From: Sipunculus nudus
Taxonomy: Eukaryota; Annelida; Sipuncula; Golfingiida; Sipunculidae
NCBI GenBank assembly: GCA_026874595.1
Contig: CM049311.1
Span: 70,352,453-70,416,452 of the forward strand
DNA length: 64,000 bases
Direction: 5' to 3'
A model generated the notes under the pieces. The model worked only from the letters and a program-made list of their open reading frames with translations, did not search any database and was not told the origin of the DNA. Position numbers and translations under genes: made by a program. This document shows, one piece after another, positions 1 to 12,700 of the stretch. Position 1 is the first letter of the stretch; each line of letters starts with the position of its first letter.

Positions 1-266
1 TAAATTTTGTCCAAATTTGGCACTGTTGATTTAATTTTCACAGCATATATACATAAGGATATAATCTTTTAAAATCTTAAATTTCAAAGAAATTGATTGG
101 AAAAAATAGCTTTTATTCATGTTTTCATACACCATGTCAAGTGTTGTTTACATCTAGCCCACCTAGTAGTACAGCCTTCACTTGCATTATGTAACCCACC
201 CCAGGCAGCTTGCCTTGCATGGGTCAGCTTGGCCCCTACCAGCAGGCTTCCCCTCTGCCCTGCACT

Positions 267-286
267 CCCCCCCCCCCCCCCCCCCC
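267..286 (+). repeat. poly-C tract
   Basis: A 20-bp C run. Other C or G runs of 12 bp or more are at about 15909, 49265, 52869, 54840, 55204 and 58072. Confidence 0.9.
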
Positions 287-850
287 GATGGTGCATAAAC
301 TAGATGAATGTTATTATTTTCTGTATTTGATTCAATCTTATTCTAGGCTATGCTACATTTTAGATTTTGTATTGTACCACCAGGGTTACAATGTTTAAAG
401 TGCACATTTAATTGTGTCCACAAAGTGGTGTATTGCTATGAAAGTGTGGATGTTCATGAGATAAGTAATTCCTTACTTCAGAAGAGTAAAAACTTCACCA
501 TGTGTGAAATTGACTATTAATTCCAGTAATAAATTAAAACTGGGATAGTAATTAGCACAATGATATTGTTTGTCTGTCATTCAACCAACAGTGTGTATAC
601 TTTATTTGAAAAGATGTTTTATTTTATCATATTTACTGAATCTTTTATTTTATTTGGTGAATAAAATTAAGCATGTACTGAAAACTCCAATGTGCAAAAC
701 TTTTTAACAGTGATTCAAGGAATATTCTTGTAGATGCCATGTTGTGGCATTATTTTCTTTTAAATTCAGTTTAAACATTTATGATTTAAAAATAATAAAA
801 TATATTTGTATGCATAATATGACCCAATATGAGCTACACTCTGGATATAT

Positions 851-988
851 GATGATTGCAACTTTTGCAACAATTCTAATATTTTAACTTATAGTTTCAG
901 TTTTTTACTCTGTATATATAATGATTGCAACTCTTGCAACAATTCTAATATTTTAACTTATATTTTCAGGTTTTTTATTAAAAATTTA
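851..988 (+). repeat. about 69-bp tandem duplication
   Basis: ATGATTGCAACTxTTGCAAC and CTAATATTTTAACTTATA recur with a period of about 69 bp. AT-rich, non-coding. Confidence 0.75.
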
Positions 989-1927
989 TAAAACCTGTAA
1001 ATAAAAAATAATTCAGATAAAAACTTCTTAATGGAAAAAGTGAATATGCTTAAAAAAAATAGGATTATATGTAAACTTGAATGCATTATTCCCTTGAAAG
1101 TGAAATAAAGGTATTAGTCCATTCTGTCCACTTGCCTGTCCTTCTGTAAATTTTCATATGCATCACAGTATCTCAAAACTTTTACTGTTTTCCTTCATGA
1201 CAGTCTTGTCAGAGTATTAGTTTGCAGTCATATATTTAGAACCTTACTATAACCAAGTAGGAGGGCCCCTTTCCTCTTTGCTTTTCTTATCCTTATATAA
1301 ATCAAAAACATTACAATAGAATATTTCTACATCCACCTTCATGCTGCCCTCACTTTTCCCTTCTCCGAACCCCATCCTAAAGTCAGCCTCAGTAAGCAAG
1401 AACAGGATGAATCAGATATAATCATACTTTAATATTTTGTATAACTATTCGTCCATAGGTATCTATGTACATGCCAGAAATTATGTCAATATTGTGTAAT
1501 ATGTAGACATAGTGGGCATCACAATAATGTACCTTGTCAAGACTAAAGAGATATTGTGTCATACAGTCACAAATTCATAAATCACTTCATCAGCATAGTT
1601 AATTATAACATCATATCTGTCAAATTGAAAGCTTGCAGACTACCATACACTTTAGATCCTTCAACAAATAGCCTTATCATCATGCTACTACTGCTTATTA
1701 CTGCTGTCATTGCATTCATATTTGCTCAAATATATCACAATTTTCAACCCCTCCTAAAAAAATAAAAAATAAACCACTATATTTGACTATTAATCCATCA
1801 GTCAGGTAATTTCATTTATCATTTACTCACATATTACATTACATTCCTTTATAATAGCCCAACATGTCCATGATATTCATAAGCTTTATCGACTCAGTAA
1901 AGTATCACAGTGGAGAAACATTTAGTC

Positions 1928-2130
1928 CAATCACGATCAGCTGAGCGCCGTGACCCATGGGTCCCTTGTTTCATGTAAGTACCATTGATTTAATTTTCAC
2001 AGCATGTAAACATAAAGATTTAATTTGTTTAAATCTGAAATTTGAGAATAAAAGCTTAAAAATTAAGCTAGTTATTGATTTTTTTTCTTGAGGCTCTATT
2101 TTAGTCATTTGCTTTGATTACAGATTATAG
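1928..2130 (-). repeat. fragment with the family 5' end, inverted
   Basis: CAGCTGAGCGCCGTGACCCATGGGTCCCTTG at about 1940-1970 is the family 5' end on the minus strand. It is followed by ATTTAATTTTCACAGCATGT, a block shared with family 1 and also present at about 29-50. Confidence 0.65.
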
Positions 2131-3277
2131 ATGCAGGGTCCCACTCCAGGTCACTGGAAGTCAGCTATGCCAGGGTTTCTGATTTGTTACAGTCACTGGG
2201 GGAGATCCCCTGCTGTGACAGGTGTACAGTTATTCTCATATCACCACCCCAATCCCCCCCCCCTTGCAAACCCAACCCACCAAGTGTTATGCAGTAATTG
2301 TTATTGTTTTCACTGTATCTCCTTCATTGTAATGCTGTTTCCACTCTAATATGCATAAACTTTCCTTGAAAAAGTAATTCAAGGTGTAATCCAGAAGATG
2401 CAATGTTGTGTAATGTAGCATTTTTAAAGAAATCAATTTTCTTTTAAATGATTTTAACAAATATAATTGAACTCATCAGTATGCTTAAATTATTATAAAA
2501 TATGAAGCACATTATGGATAAATAAAGACACAATTAAAAACTGTGAAATCTAAATAAAGTATTATTTTTAGATATTTATGGTTTTGCAGATTTAAAAGAT
2601 ATATTTTTGTGGTAAAAAAAAATAAACATTTGTATGCATGATGTGATGTTATCTGACAAGATTGAGGTTTATGATGATGCAATTGAGAATAATGAATCAA
2701 CTTTTATATTCAGATATATATACTGGATATGTTATACTGGAAATATATAGAAATATAAACTTAAATAAAAAAAATTGATGTTATAAAAAAATGAGGATTT
2801 AATACAAACATTTGTTCATTATTTTCCTGCCTCAGCAGAATTTAAGATCAGGCTTTGTTTGCCCTGTTTTATGTTGTTAATTAGTTATATTTTAACTGTA
2901 TACATTTCATTAAAAAAAATACATATATATTTAATAATATATATTATACAAAAAAAGATTCAATTGAACAAATGTGTAAACTACTGAAATGTCAACAGTT
3001 AATCAAAAAGCCAACTAATGATCATGTTAATAGTACAGATCATTTGTTCACAAACTGCTCACATGCTTCAGTTTCAACATTAGGAAACACATGGTCAGGT
3101 CACAAAATATTATTTGCAACAATTTCTTGCTCATCAATACAAACCAATCATATAAACCAACCATGGCCTTTATTATCTCTTCCTCTTACACTTTATCTCT
3201 ATTTTATATTATTTTAGATTTTTACCTTCAAGGTTAACCTCAGCTGAGCACAGTGACCCATGGGTCCCTTGTTCTTG
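2131..3277 (-). repeat. inverted partner of 51553-52989 (related element)
   Basis: The sequence is the approximate reverse complement of 51553-52989, starting at ACAAGGGACCCATGGGTCAC (3277 leftward). Shared internal landmarks include the GATGTGATGTTATCTGACAAG block and the GGGGGAGATCCCCTGCTGTG block, plus a poly-C run. No coding capacity is seen. Confidence 0.75.
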
Positions 3278-3623
3278 ATGGTTTCATATTCACAAAGGGA
3301 AATTTTAATGAAAATGAAACCATAAATAAGTTACTCCATTAACACATGTGAGCAGTCATTTATACAAAAGCCATATGCCATCTCATGTAGGTAGATAATC
3401 CATGAATATACACTCAAAAGACAAATAGTAATGTCCTACTTGTGACAAACTAATTACTATACTAACAAACTGTGTGTACATGCCTGAATGCTGAGATTGT
3501 GAAAATGGAACCCTCAAGGAATACACTGAAAAATCAAGTAAATTTAAATTTGTGAATCTGAAGACAACAACAGGATTATTACTGTGCTGTCATGAGTTTG
3601 GCCAAATATAAGGAAATCAGTAC

Positions 3624-3727
3624 CTGCATGTGTTCTCCAAGGGTCTGTCTGATGTCGATGACTTTTCCTCCCTTTATGACAGAAGATGGCAACTTTGAGA
3701 GGAACTGTTCCACTGTGAGCTGACGGC
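3624..3727 (-). CDS. UBXN11: UBXN11 coding exon 11 (pre-UBX conserved segment)
   Basis: A 104-nt exon reading LTVEQFLSKLPSSVIKGGKV then IDIRQTLGEHMQ, the conserved segment between the SEP and UBX domains. The donor GTACTG shows that the coding region continues to the left. I found no UBX-like exon between 1 and 3600. Confidence 0.85.
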
Positions 3728-6700
3728 CTGAGGAGGTGTGAAAATATGATCACCCGTTAATATTAGAATGTGATTGACCCACAAAGTTGGTGAGAATATA
3801 TATCCTCAGAAGTTTAATGCATATTCATTACAAGACAAGCACATATTTGAGTTTATTCTGTGACTAGTCTGTCCAATTAAAGTGTGCCAATTGGTTTATC
3901 ATGATAATTGTAAAATGCTTATATTTCTGTCCAATATATGCAACAGTTACAGTACAGTGCAAATACTGCAGCAAGTGAGATTGAAACATTTGGTTCATTT
4001 ATAAACTTTTGAATTTTTTACTTCTTGCCTTTCTGGATTCCTCATCAGGGTTGGATGGAATCTTTCAGCTGAAGATTTATTTGACAGCATCTACAGTACC
4101 AAGGACAACCAATATCCAATCAGATCTGTCACTAAATGCCTTTGACCCCAACGCTTCAGTCAATGTCATGACAAAAATTTTCTATCGGTTTTCTCAACTA
4201 TCAAATTACTTTTTACTCAAATTATTTGCAATGAATGGTGTTAGATTCCTTCCAGAGAGTACCTAATTCAGTAGGTGACAGGACACTTTTAAATGTTAAA
4301 CTGACTGTGATAAAAATCCCCAAAATCAAGAAGCACCTCTTGACTACGTGTTACTCAAGAAGAGGAAAGAGTTTGTTGAACATCATATGTCACTCTCATA
4401 AAAAAAAATTGAGAAAATCTGGAGGTACTATAGAATATAATGGAAGTTAAAGTCTGATTCATAGTCACCTGGGAGTTTTGATTCCACCGCTTGCTTAACA
4501 TCTTGCCTACTCGGTGTCTCTGCAGTTGCTCCTGGTGGCTGATCCAGATTGGATGGGACCAGTCTGGATGGTTTAGTGCTGCCACCTAGTGCCTGTCCTA
4601 CTCCTTTGAAAATATCCTGACGACGATCCTTAAACAAAACATTCCTTTTATCTGTGACCTGAAAAAACAAATATAGAAGATATAGATGTTTTGTGTGGCA
4701 AAAGAGGCATGTTTTATTGTAGAGCAAGTGGCATAAGTCAAATCACAGCCAAGTTGAGCACATTCTGAATGTAAATACCTTTTTAAAATTAAAATGTATT
4801 TCCCAAAAGATTAACAGCAACCCCCTTGCTTCACTTTCTGGAGTTGTTGACCTTTCCTAGGTACAAACAGTAACCCTCCCCCCCACCCTTTCCAGAGTTC
4901 TGTACCTGCCCCTGTATTTGATTATACCACCAACCTGTAATGGTACTCCCTCAGGGTAGCGAGCCTGCAGTTCTGCCGGGAAATACCCGTCCATGATGTC
5001 CTGTAGACACTGCTGTGTGGTCGGTTCCTCGAAGCTACGAAACGGTCCACTAAACATCAGGATGCCATTGGAGTATAGTGTGAGTGGAACAGATTCAGGA
5101 GCCTGTAAAACATGCAACCACTTAAATATGACTCTAAGGATTAAATAAAGTAATACCCCACAAACACACAATCATCTTTGCAAACAACAAAAGTGACTGC
5201 AAATAAGTTAGAGGTCTTCAAAATAAAACCAATAAGCAAATTCATTGAATATATTTCCTTCGCTTCCACCTCTTGTTATTTTAGCTTCCTGTGACCTTCA
5301 TGGTTGCATTCTCAATATGTTGTAGTTATTATTTTCCCCTGAAGATGTCTCCACATGTCACAGTGCCTTTGTTTTAGTTTTCATTGTCCCCTGAAGATGT
5401 CTCCACATCATAATATTTGTTGTGAATTTACAACAAAAGAGAAAATTTTCATTTGTTTTGGAGCTGGTGATAATAAATTTTCAGACAGACACTCCAAAAC
5501 CAATCCCAACCATGGTATGCATGAGACCAATCAATGTCGCAAATTTGAATGAAATAGGAAAGTTATCACATGGAAACAAATAAAAACCTGATGAACAGAC
5601 ACACAGAGGGACAGACAGACAGACAAACCCAAATCAATGTCCCCCATATTGGGGAAGGGGTGGGGGAAACATTAATTTAACAACAGAATGAAGTCTGGGA
5701 ATAAAAGAACAGACTTCTCTGAAATGAGGGGGAAAAAAAGAGTAAAATTAGTGTCAATTTTCCCATTTTTTATCATAAACTGAATAAAGATGTGCTTCGC
5801 ACATCACAAATGTGTATATACATCTATGCAAATTATTTCCAAAGTCAGAAACATCTGCGACGCACAGCCCCTGCATGAAGATAAGGGCATTTTCAACATG
5901 ATGAGACACATGCTCAACATTAATTTCGAAATGTCCCAATTTTGTTCTAATTGGGTTGTTAAAGCAGGAGAGAAAAAAGTTAAATCTCAGTGAATTCTTT
6001 CACTGAAAAAAAAAAGAAAATAAGAGTATTGCTGAATAAAGGGTGAAAAAAGTGAACTTAGCGTCACTTTTAGGAAATTCTCAAAAGAAAAGAGTAAATC
6101 TTTTATGTAAGAGTGATTTGGCAGACCTGAAGTAGCATGTTGTGGTTACAACAATCTGACTATAACATGTAAAATGATTACTATAAATTACAATTTTATA
6201 AAATGATATGGATAATTTATTACATGTGGCTTCATTCCCCATGTGGCGTGCAAATTTTTTTTTTAATACATGTATACATGTATATGTAGTTATCCCAATA
6301 TGCTGGTAGGGAATTTTATTATTAGAGAGATATTATAATGGATTTATTATCTCAGCTTGTCTAAATTCATAAACAAATCATGACTTCTGAGCACTGATGT
6401 TTATAAATTTACACATGTTTATACCTGTATATTGATGTTCATACATGTTTTAACTGGTGTCTTTGAGTGATTATGTTGTAAAATGACAATGACAGCATAC
6501 CTTGAGTCTAGCACCATCTAGTGTGTGCTGTACAGATGAGATTCCGTCACCTGCCATTGCATTAAGTTCCTCAATGTTCTTAATCACCAGGTCATAGTTC
6601 ATCTCAAATTTAGGACCAGCTAAAGATGTGGCTGAAAAAAAGTGTATTGTAATGTATAACATCTTTATATCTGCTGAAAAAAAGGACTATTCCTTTATCA

Positions 6701-9700
6701 CAATTAGTTACCACAAAAATTTAATTTCAAAGACCATTCTAAAGACCAGCTTTCCTAATATTTACAAAACCTGATTTATTTTCATGTTTCTTGAGTGGTA
6801 CTGAGAAATAAACTGACTAAGTAGGTCAACAAAGAAGGTAAAGTTATGTAGTATATGACTCTGGCTTGACCCAGTGAAGAAAATGTCTGATGTCTTCAGA
6901 TGTTTGTCCTTTTTAACCTATTATTTACAGATAAATGATCAAATCTGCTAGTAAATGATGAAATTTGCCAGGACTTTAGGGCCTCCTCAAAACATAATTT
7001 GTGTTCAGTTCAAAACCCTGCTTTCAACTGACAATGCAAATTTTGGATTTCAATAAGTTTCTGTAAGTTTAATTGGAAGACCTACCAGGCCTCCACATAG
7101 CATTCTCCTTGCCTACTCCAATGGAAGTGACACTGGCGCCCTCATGTGGTGAGTCAAGGGACAACTCTTCATCAGTCTCATCACTCTCCTCTCCACCAAC
7201 CCACACCATGCCATAGTCAGCCAGGAAAGCCTGAAATAAGTTAATATACAAATGTATATTTTTACATATAAAACATAATAAATGCACAATCTTGTTAAAT
7301 ATGATGAAAGAATTACCATTTTTGAAAGAAAACTTCTCTTACTGACAAACTGTAAGTCCTCAGCTTTCTTTGACCTTATGGACAGTTTTCTTTTTGAAAT
7401 AAAACATATTCTTCTGTCAAAATAAGTGAACAAGTTTCCATAGGAGAACAATTTTGGTCAAAGACTACCATCAATGGTTTTACTGTTTTACATTTCAGAG
7501 ATAAAATTTGGTGAGCAACAAACACTGTAGGTCATGGAAGCAGGAATATGCTGTTACCATGGTAACAACACAGTGCATGTTTACCATCTCCTTGGGTCTC
7601 ATAGTTACCAACCTGTCACATCATAACATTAAACATGTCTGGATACTGGTGTTCATTCTGATTACCTGCCAAGGTTCAAACATGGTTTATGAATAAAATA
7701 CAATATCTGTATGACATACAATTAATTTCTATATAACTACATCTAGAAACAAAGTATATGGAACAAGAGCACCAAAAACGTGCATAATATGCCCGTCTTA
7801 TGTCTTGTGACCTCTGACTTCATTAAACATGTGTGGATTTTGCTAGAAATTGAACTTGGGTGAGTTATTTTATTGATTAAAATTTCTGATGTGTTTTATT
7901 TAAATCCTTCATAATCTTTGTAAGTTATTGCAGCGACACCACTAAGTAGCCTAGTAACCCATGACCTTATTAAATATGTGTGGATTTTGCCCAATATTGA
8001 ACTCAGGCTTGATAATCTGTTGGTAAGTAGTTATGATGAGTCCATCAAAACCCTGGTAAGTTATCGCTGCGACACTAAAATTTAATGGATGGACAGACGG
8101 ACAGACCGTATAACATAATACAGCTGTCATATGACCGTCATTAAAAAATCAGTTTGGTTAAATAGGACTGAAGCTGGAGCCATAACATTATTTACATTTA
8201 ATACAATATAACATCATTATCATGTTATTTGTGATGACGCCAACTGAATGGCTGAAGGGTTTCCACTGCAATTCAATCACCATAAAATGACTCGTGATAT
8301 CTTTAATGTACTATTTCTATGGAATACATACAGGTACCTGTTAGACAAATTGACTAAAAAACTTTAATGTCTGCTGTATCAGAATACAGCACCTGTTTTA
8401 TTACACAGGATCCTGCTGGCATCATCAATGACTGTTACAGTATCAATGCTACTGAGCTGACTGATTTAAAGGAACACTGATACTTTGTGCCAGCCCTCAT
8501 TTAAGGACCTGCTGTATGTAATGTACTCACCTCCATCTGGTGTATCTCTCTCTGGAGAGACAAACATTTTTCTTCAAGTTGGTGGACCTTTCCTGGATTG
8601 TTTTCATCTGTATTGATATTAAATCATTATATCACAATATTTTACCAGAAGGATTTTTCAAAAAGGGTTTTCTGTAGAAACTGAATAGATTAATGTATTT
8701 GAAATACATGTACCAGTGTTCAATATGTGGCCAACATACCTTGAATCATTGATATGACACTTGAATAAGTGGTGAAAATTAATAGTATATTATATATATA
8801 TATGGTGAAGACCAGTCCCCTTGATCCTAAGACAGTAATAATTATACAAGCAGAATACATGTATATCCCTGTACACTGTATAAGATGTTGCAACAGCTAA
8901 CTATTGAGATGAGACACTGATAAAGAGGAATGGATATAAACAACCATACTGATCACAGAGACAGAAATAACACTAAGAAATACAAACAGTTGTCACTGCT
9001 TTGAGAAGTCACCCTTTCTGCCAAAGAGAACTGGTTGGTAATTGCAGGTGGATATTTAATCAAGGCACATGAAAATTGATTATCATTTCCATCTTGTAAC
9101 AGTTAAATGAGCCAGAAATATAACCCAAGAGGCCAAAACAGCAGAATATTTACTCATATCAGTTCATTAATTTCTTTAATGTTACATTAAACTCTGAAAT
9201 GTAGATCAAAGTTTTATTTTTAATATGTTAATCATCAATATTTTATGATACAATGTGTAAGCTTAGCATCCATGTCAGTCAATTCGGCTTAAAATATCAC
9301 CATTTGCAAATCAGATCATACTGAACAGCCACGTTAGGCAATGCATGCTGGGAGTGCCAACAGCACCAACTGACAGCGATCACCAACAAGGGACCCATTG
9401 GTCACATCACTCAGCTGAATTTTGGAAAATATTAGTAACTGCCAAATATTTTTATTTCTTTTGGTTTTTCACGTATATTATCATTAGAAAAGCTATGAGA
9501 AAATGGCCCTGCTAAAATGAAACTCTGTAAATTATAGAATAATGGACATGAGCTAAACCATTTAGAGATGCACCAAGGGAACAAATAGGCCTACGGTAAG
9601 TGTTATATAAAAGTCACATTTATAAACAAATAATGTGTGAAGGTAATAAGGTTTTCAAAAGTTAAATATATGGCAATATGATTTAAAAAATTTATCCCAC

Positions 9701-12700
9701 AAAGTTTGACCAATATTCCTAATTTTAATACTAAGTTAACAGTGTTATTCATACCTAGGCCACGCCAACTTTAAGAGCTATGAATGAAATGCTACAAAGT
9801 ATTTATATCTTCTTAAATCTTGTCAGTTAGCACTTACATTAGATCTTAATATTTTATCACATTTGAATATTAGGATAAAATTTCTGAAATTTTTTTTCTT
9901 AAAAAAAAAAAAAAAAAATTGTCCGAGTCTCATAAAAAAGAATTAATATTAAAATTATAAGATTCATCTTGTTTTATTAGTCCTGTGTATTGAAAGGGTG
10001 GGTGGGGGGAGGGGTCTCCGTTTTTACTGCTTATTGCTGAAAAAAATGTTAATTTTAAGATTCATCTAGTTCATAGTACAGGTCTGTCAACAGAATGGGG
10101 TAGGGGGAGGGAGAGAAAAAGGCTCCCTGTGGTATGGTATTAACTGCAGACAGCCTGATCAAGCTCAACTCAGTGGAGAGAGGGCTTGCCCTATTGATGG
10201 GATTGCATAACATTATGCCAACAGCCTGGGGAGCATAAAGAGTTGCAATGAATGACCTACAGTGACCAAAGTGGACTGCTTGACAATGTAACAAGAGCCT
10301 CCAAAAAAAAATTCAGTAACTAGCCTAATTCTGCAAGTTTTATTATCAAATTTCGGATTTTAACAGATTTAATGTTTATGTGCACATGCTGTGAAAATTA
10401 AATCCACAGTACTTACAGGAAACAAACATGCCATGGCCAAAGTTGGGCAAAATTTAAGGTACCAATTTTTTATTTTTGCTAATATTTTAAAACATTTAAA
10501 AGATTTTGATCTAATTTTTGGGTTTACAATTTAATTTTGATTAATTAAAGATTTATTACTTGAAAAAAGTCCTTAGCCTTAACATGTTTTGTGTTCAGTG
10601 ATCAAATATCTTTCCTGACTTTTTACAAAATGCATTATGTTTGAGCCCATAACTTTTTTAAATTATATAATACAGACCTTATTTCTTGCATGTACATAGG
10701 AACTATATTGAGGAATATTTATGGTAAATATGAGGAAAAAAAGATGAGTGGTTTTGATATTAGGCAGTCCTGAAGTGTGAAAATAGGTTTTTAATAAAAA
10801 AATTGAGGTTTTTCCTTAATTTCTCAAAGGAACAAAGTCGCAAAGAACCAGTTTTCAGCTTGGTAGGAGATCTTGGGGACATCTAACATTATGCCAACAG
10901 CCTGGGGAGTATAGAGAGCTGCACTGAATGACCTACAGTGACCAAAGTCGACTGCTTGACAATGTAAGGGAAAACAACAGAGCCTCCAAAAAAATTCAAT
11001 AACTAGCCTAATTTTGCAGCTTTTATTTTCAAATTTCAGATTTTTACAGATTAAATCCTTATGTGTACATGCTGTGAAAATTAAATCCACAGAACTTACA
11101 GGAAAAAGGTGCCATGGCCAAAGTTGGGCAAAATTAAAGGTACCAATTTTTTATTTCTGCTAATATTTTAAAACATTTAAAAGATTTTGATCTAATTTTG
11201 GGTATACAATTTAATATTGATTAATTAAAGTTATATTACTGGTAAAAAAAATCCTTAGTTTTAACATGTTTTGTGTTAAGTGATCGAATATCTTTTCTGA
11301 ATTTTACAAAATGCATTATGTTTGAGCCCATAACTTTTTTAAATTATATAATACAGACCTTATTTCTGGCATGTTCATAGGAACTATACCGAGGAATATT
11401 AATGGCAAATATGAAGAAAAATAGATGAGTGGTTTTGATATTAGGCGGTCCTTAAGTGTGAAAATAGGTTTTTAATAAAAAAAAGAGGTTTTTCCTTAAG
11501 TTCTCAAAGGAACAAAGTCGCAAAGAACCAGTTTTCGGCTTGGTAGGAGATCTTGAGGACATCTAAAATTATGCTGAATTTTGGATTCCTAGGTCTTACA
11601 GTTTCAAAATGTGCCACATGTACGAACGGATGGACGGACAGACAGACGGACAGACAGACTGACAGACGATGGACAATGGACCACGACTTTAGCTCAGATG
11701 ACTTACAGTCAGCTGAGCTAAAAAACACTCAAATACCATTATCACCTTATTATAACTCACTCATGCATTTGTAGTGGTCAGGTTTTGAAACTTGTCTTAG
11801 AAAGCAGGTGAAATAGTCAATTTTCACCAAAAATTGGTGGTTGGTGGTTGTGCTTGGTCAAGGTACATTTTAACTCTAAAAACGGTCATAAACAGTTGGT
11901 GGTCATTTTGATCCCTCAAAAATAGGGACCGCTGTATTTCTGGTGAATGACACCCTATTACCATGACTCTACAAACGGCAAAGACATATCTTGTTTTGAA
12001 TACCAAGTGGTTAAGATGAATTGTGGCCTCACCTCTAGCCTTCTGTAGTATTCTGACTTTATCCTCTAAGATGTGAATCTTCTTATCCTGAAGGTAAATG
12101 TAAAACCAGTCAATGAAAGTAGGACTCTTTTTATCCAAGCAGTATAACACCGTCATAGCTGCCCCCTGGCCTACCTGAAGTAACTTGGTAAGGTATAGAA
12201 CATGCCATTTATATAACAGATGGGGCAGATCCGGGATTTAGGAAAGGGGGGGGGGGGGGGGTCCAATCCCTAATGAAAATTCTTAAAAAAAAGGTCCCCA
12301 TGTCTGGAAAAGGGGAGGAGGGGGGGGGGGGGTTCCGGGCGGCAAAATCTGGTCTGAAACCCTTAAAAAAAATGTGGCAACTGAAAAAGCGGGGGGGGGG
12401 GGGGGGGGGGGTTCCCAGACCTGATTCTGGACAGTATATAACACAACAGACTATACAGATTCTCTTCCTCCCCTTTGGGAACAAGGATTATTAAAAACAA
12501 ACTAAACATTGAATAAAATATAAACTATTTCCACAGATTGGCCTAAGCAGATATATAAATTCAGTTGATTATATTACATTAGTAATGGGTGTTAGTAGTG
12601 AAGGATTTCCATATGGCTTCCATATGAACCTTATATGAAAATAATGTAACAAAAGTTAGCATTTATAAGAACATGCATCAATGAAATCATTTTGCTTTGA

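Larger units (their letters stand above)
1..1927. other. AT-rich non-coding sequence, probable UBXN11 intron
   Basis: It contains the poly-C tract and the 69-bp tandem duplication. A block at 25-60 is shared with family-1 elements. I found no exon-like frame and no UBX-domain match on either strand. Confidence 0.6.

Noticed and set aside
12209-12494. Gly- and Pro-rich open frames on opposite strands
   Set aside because: They are produced by poly-G runs in a UBXN11 intron.
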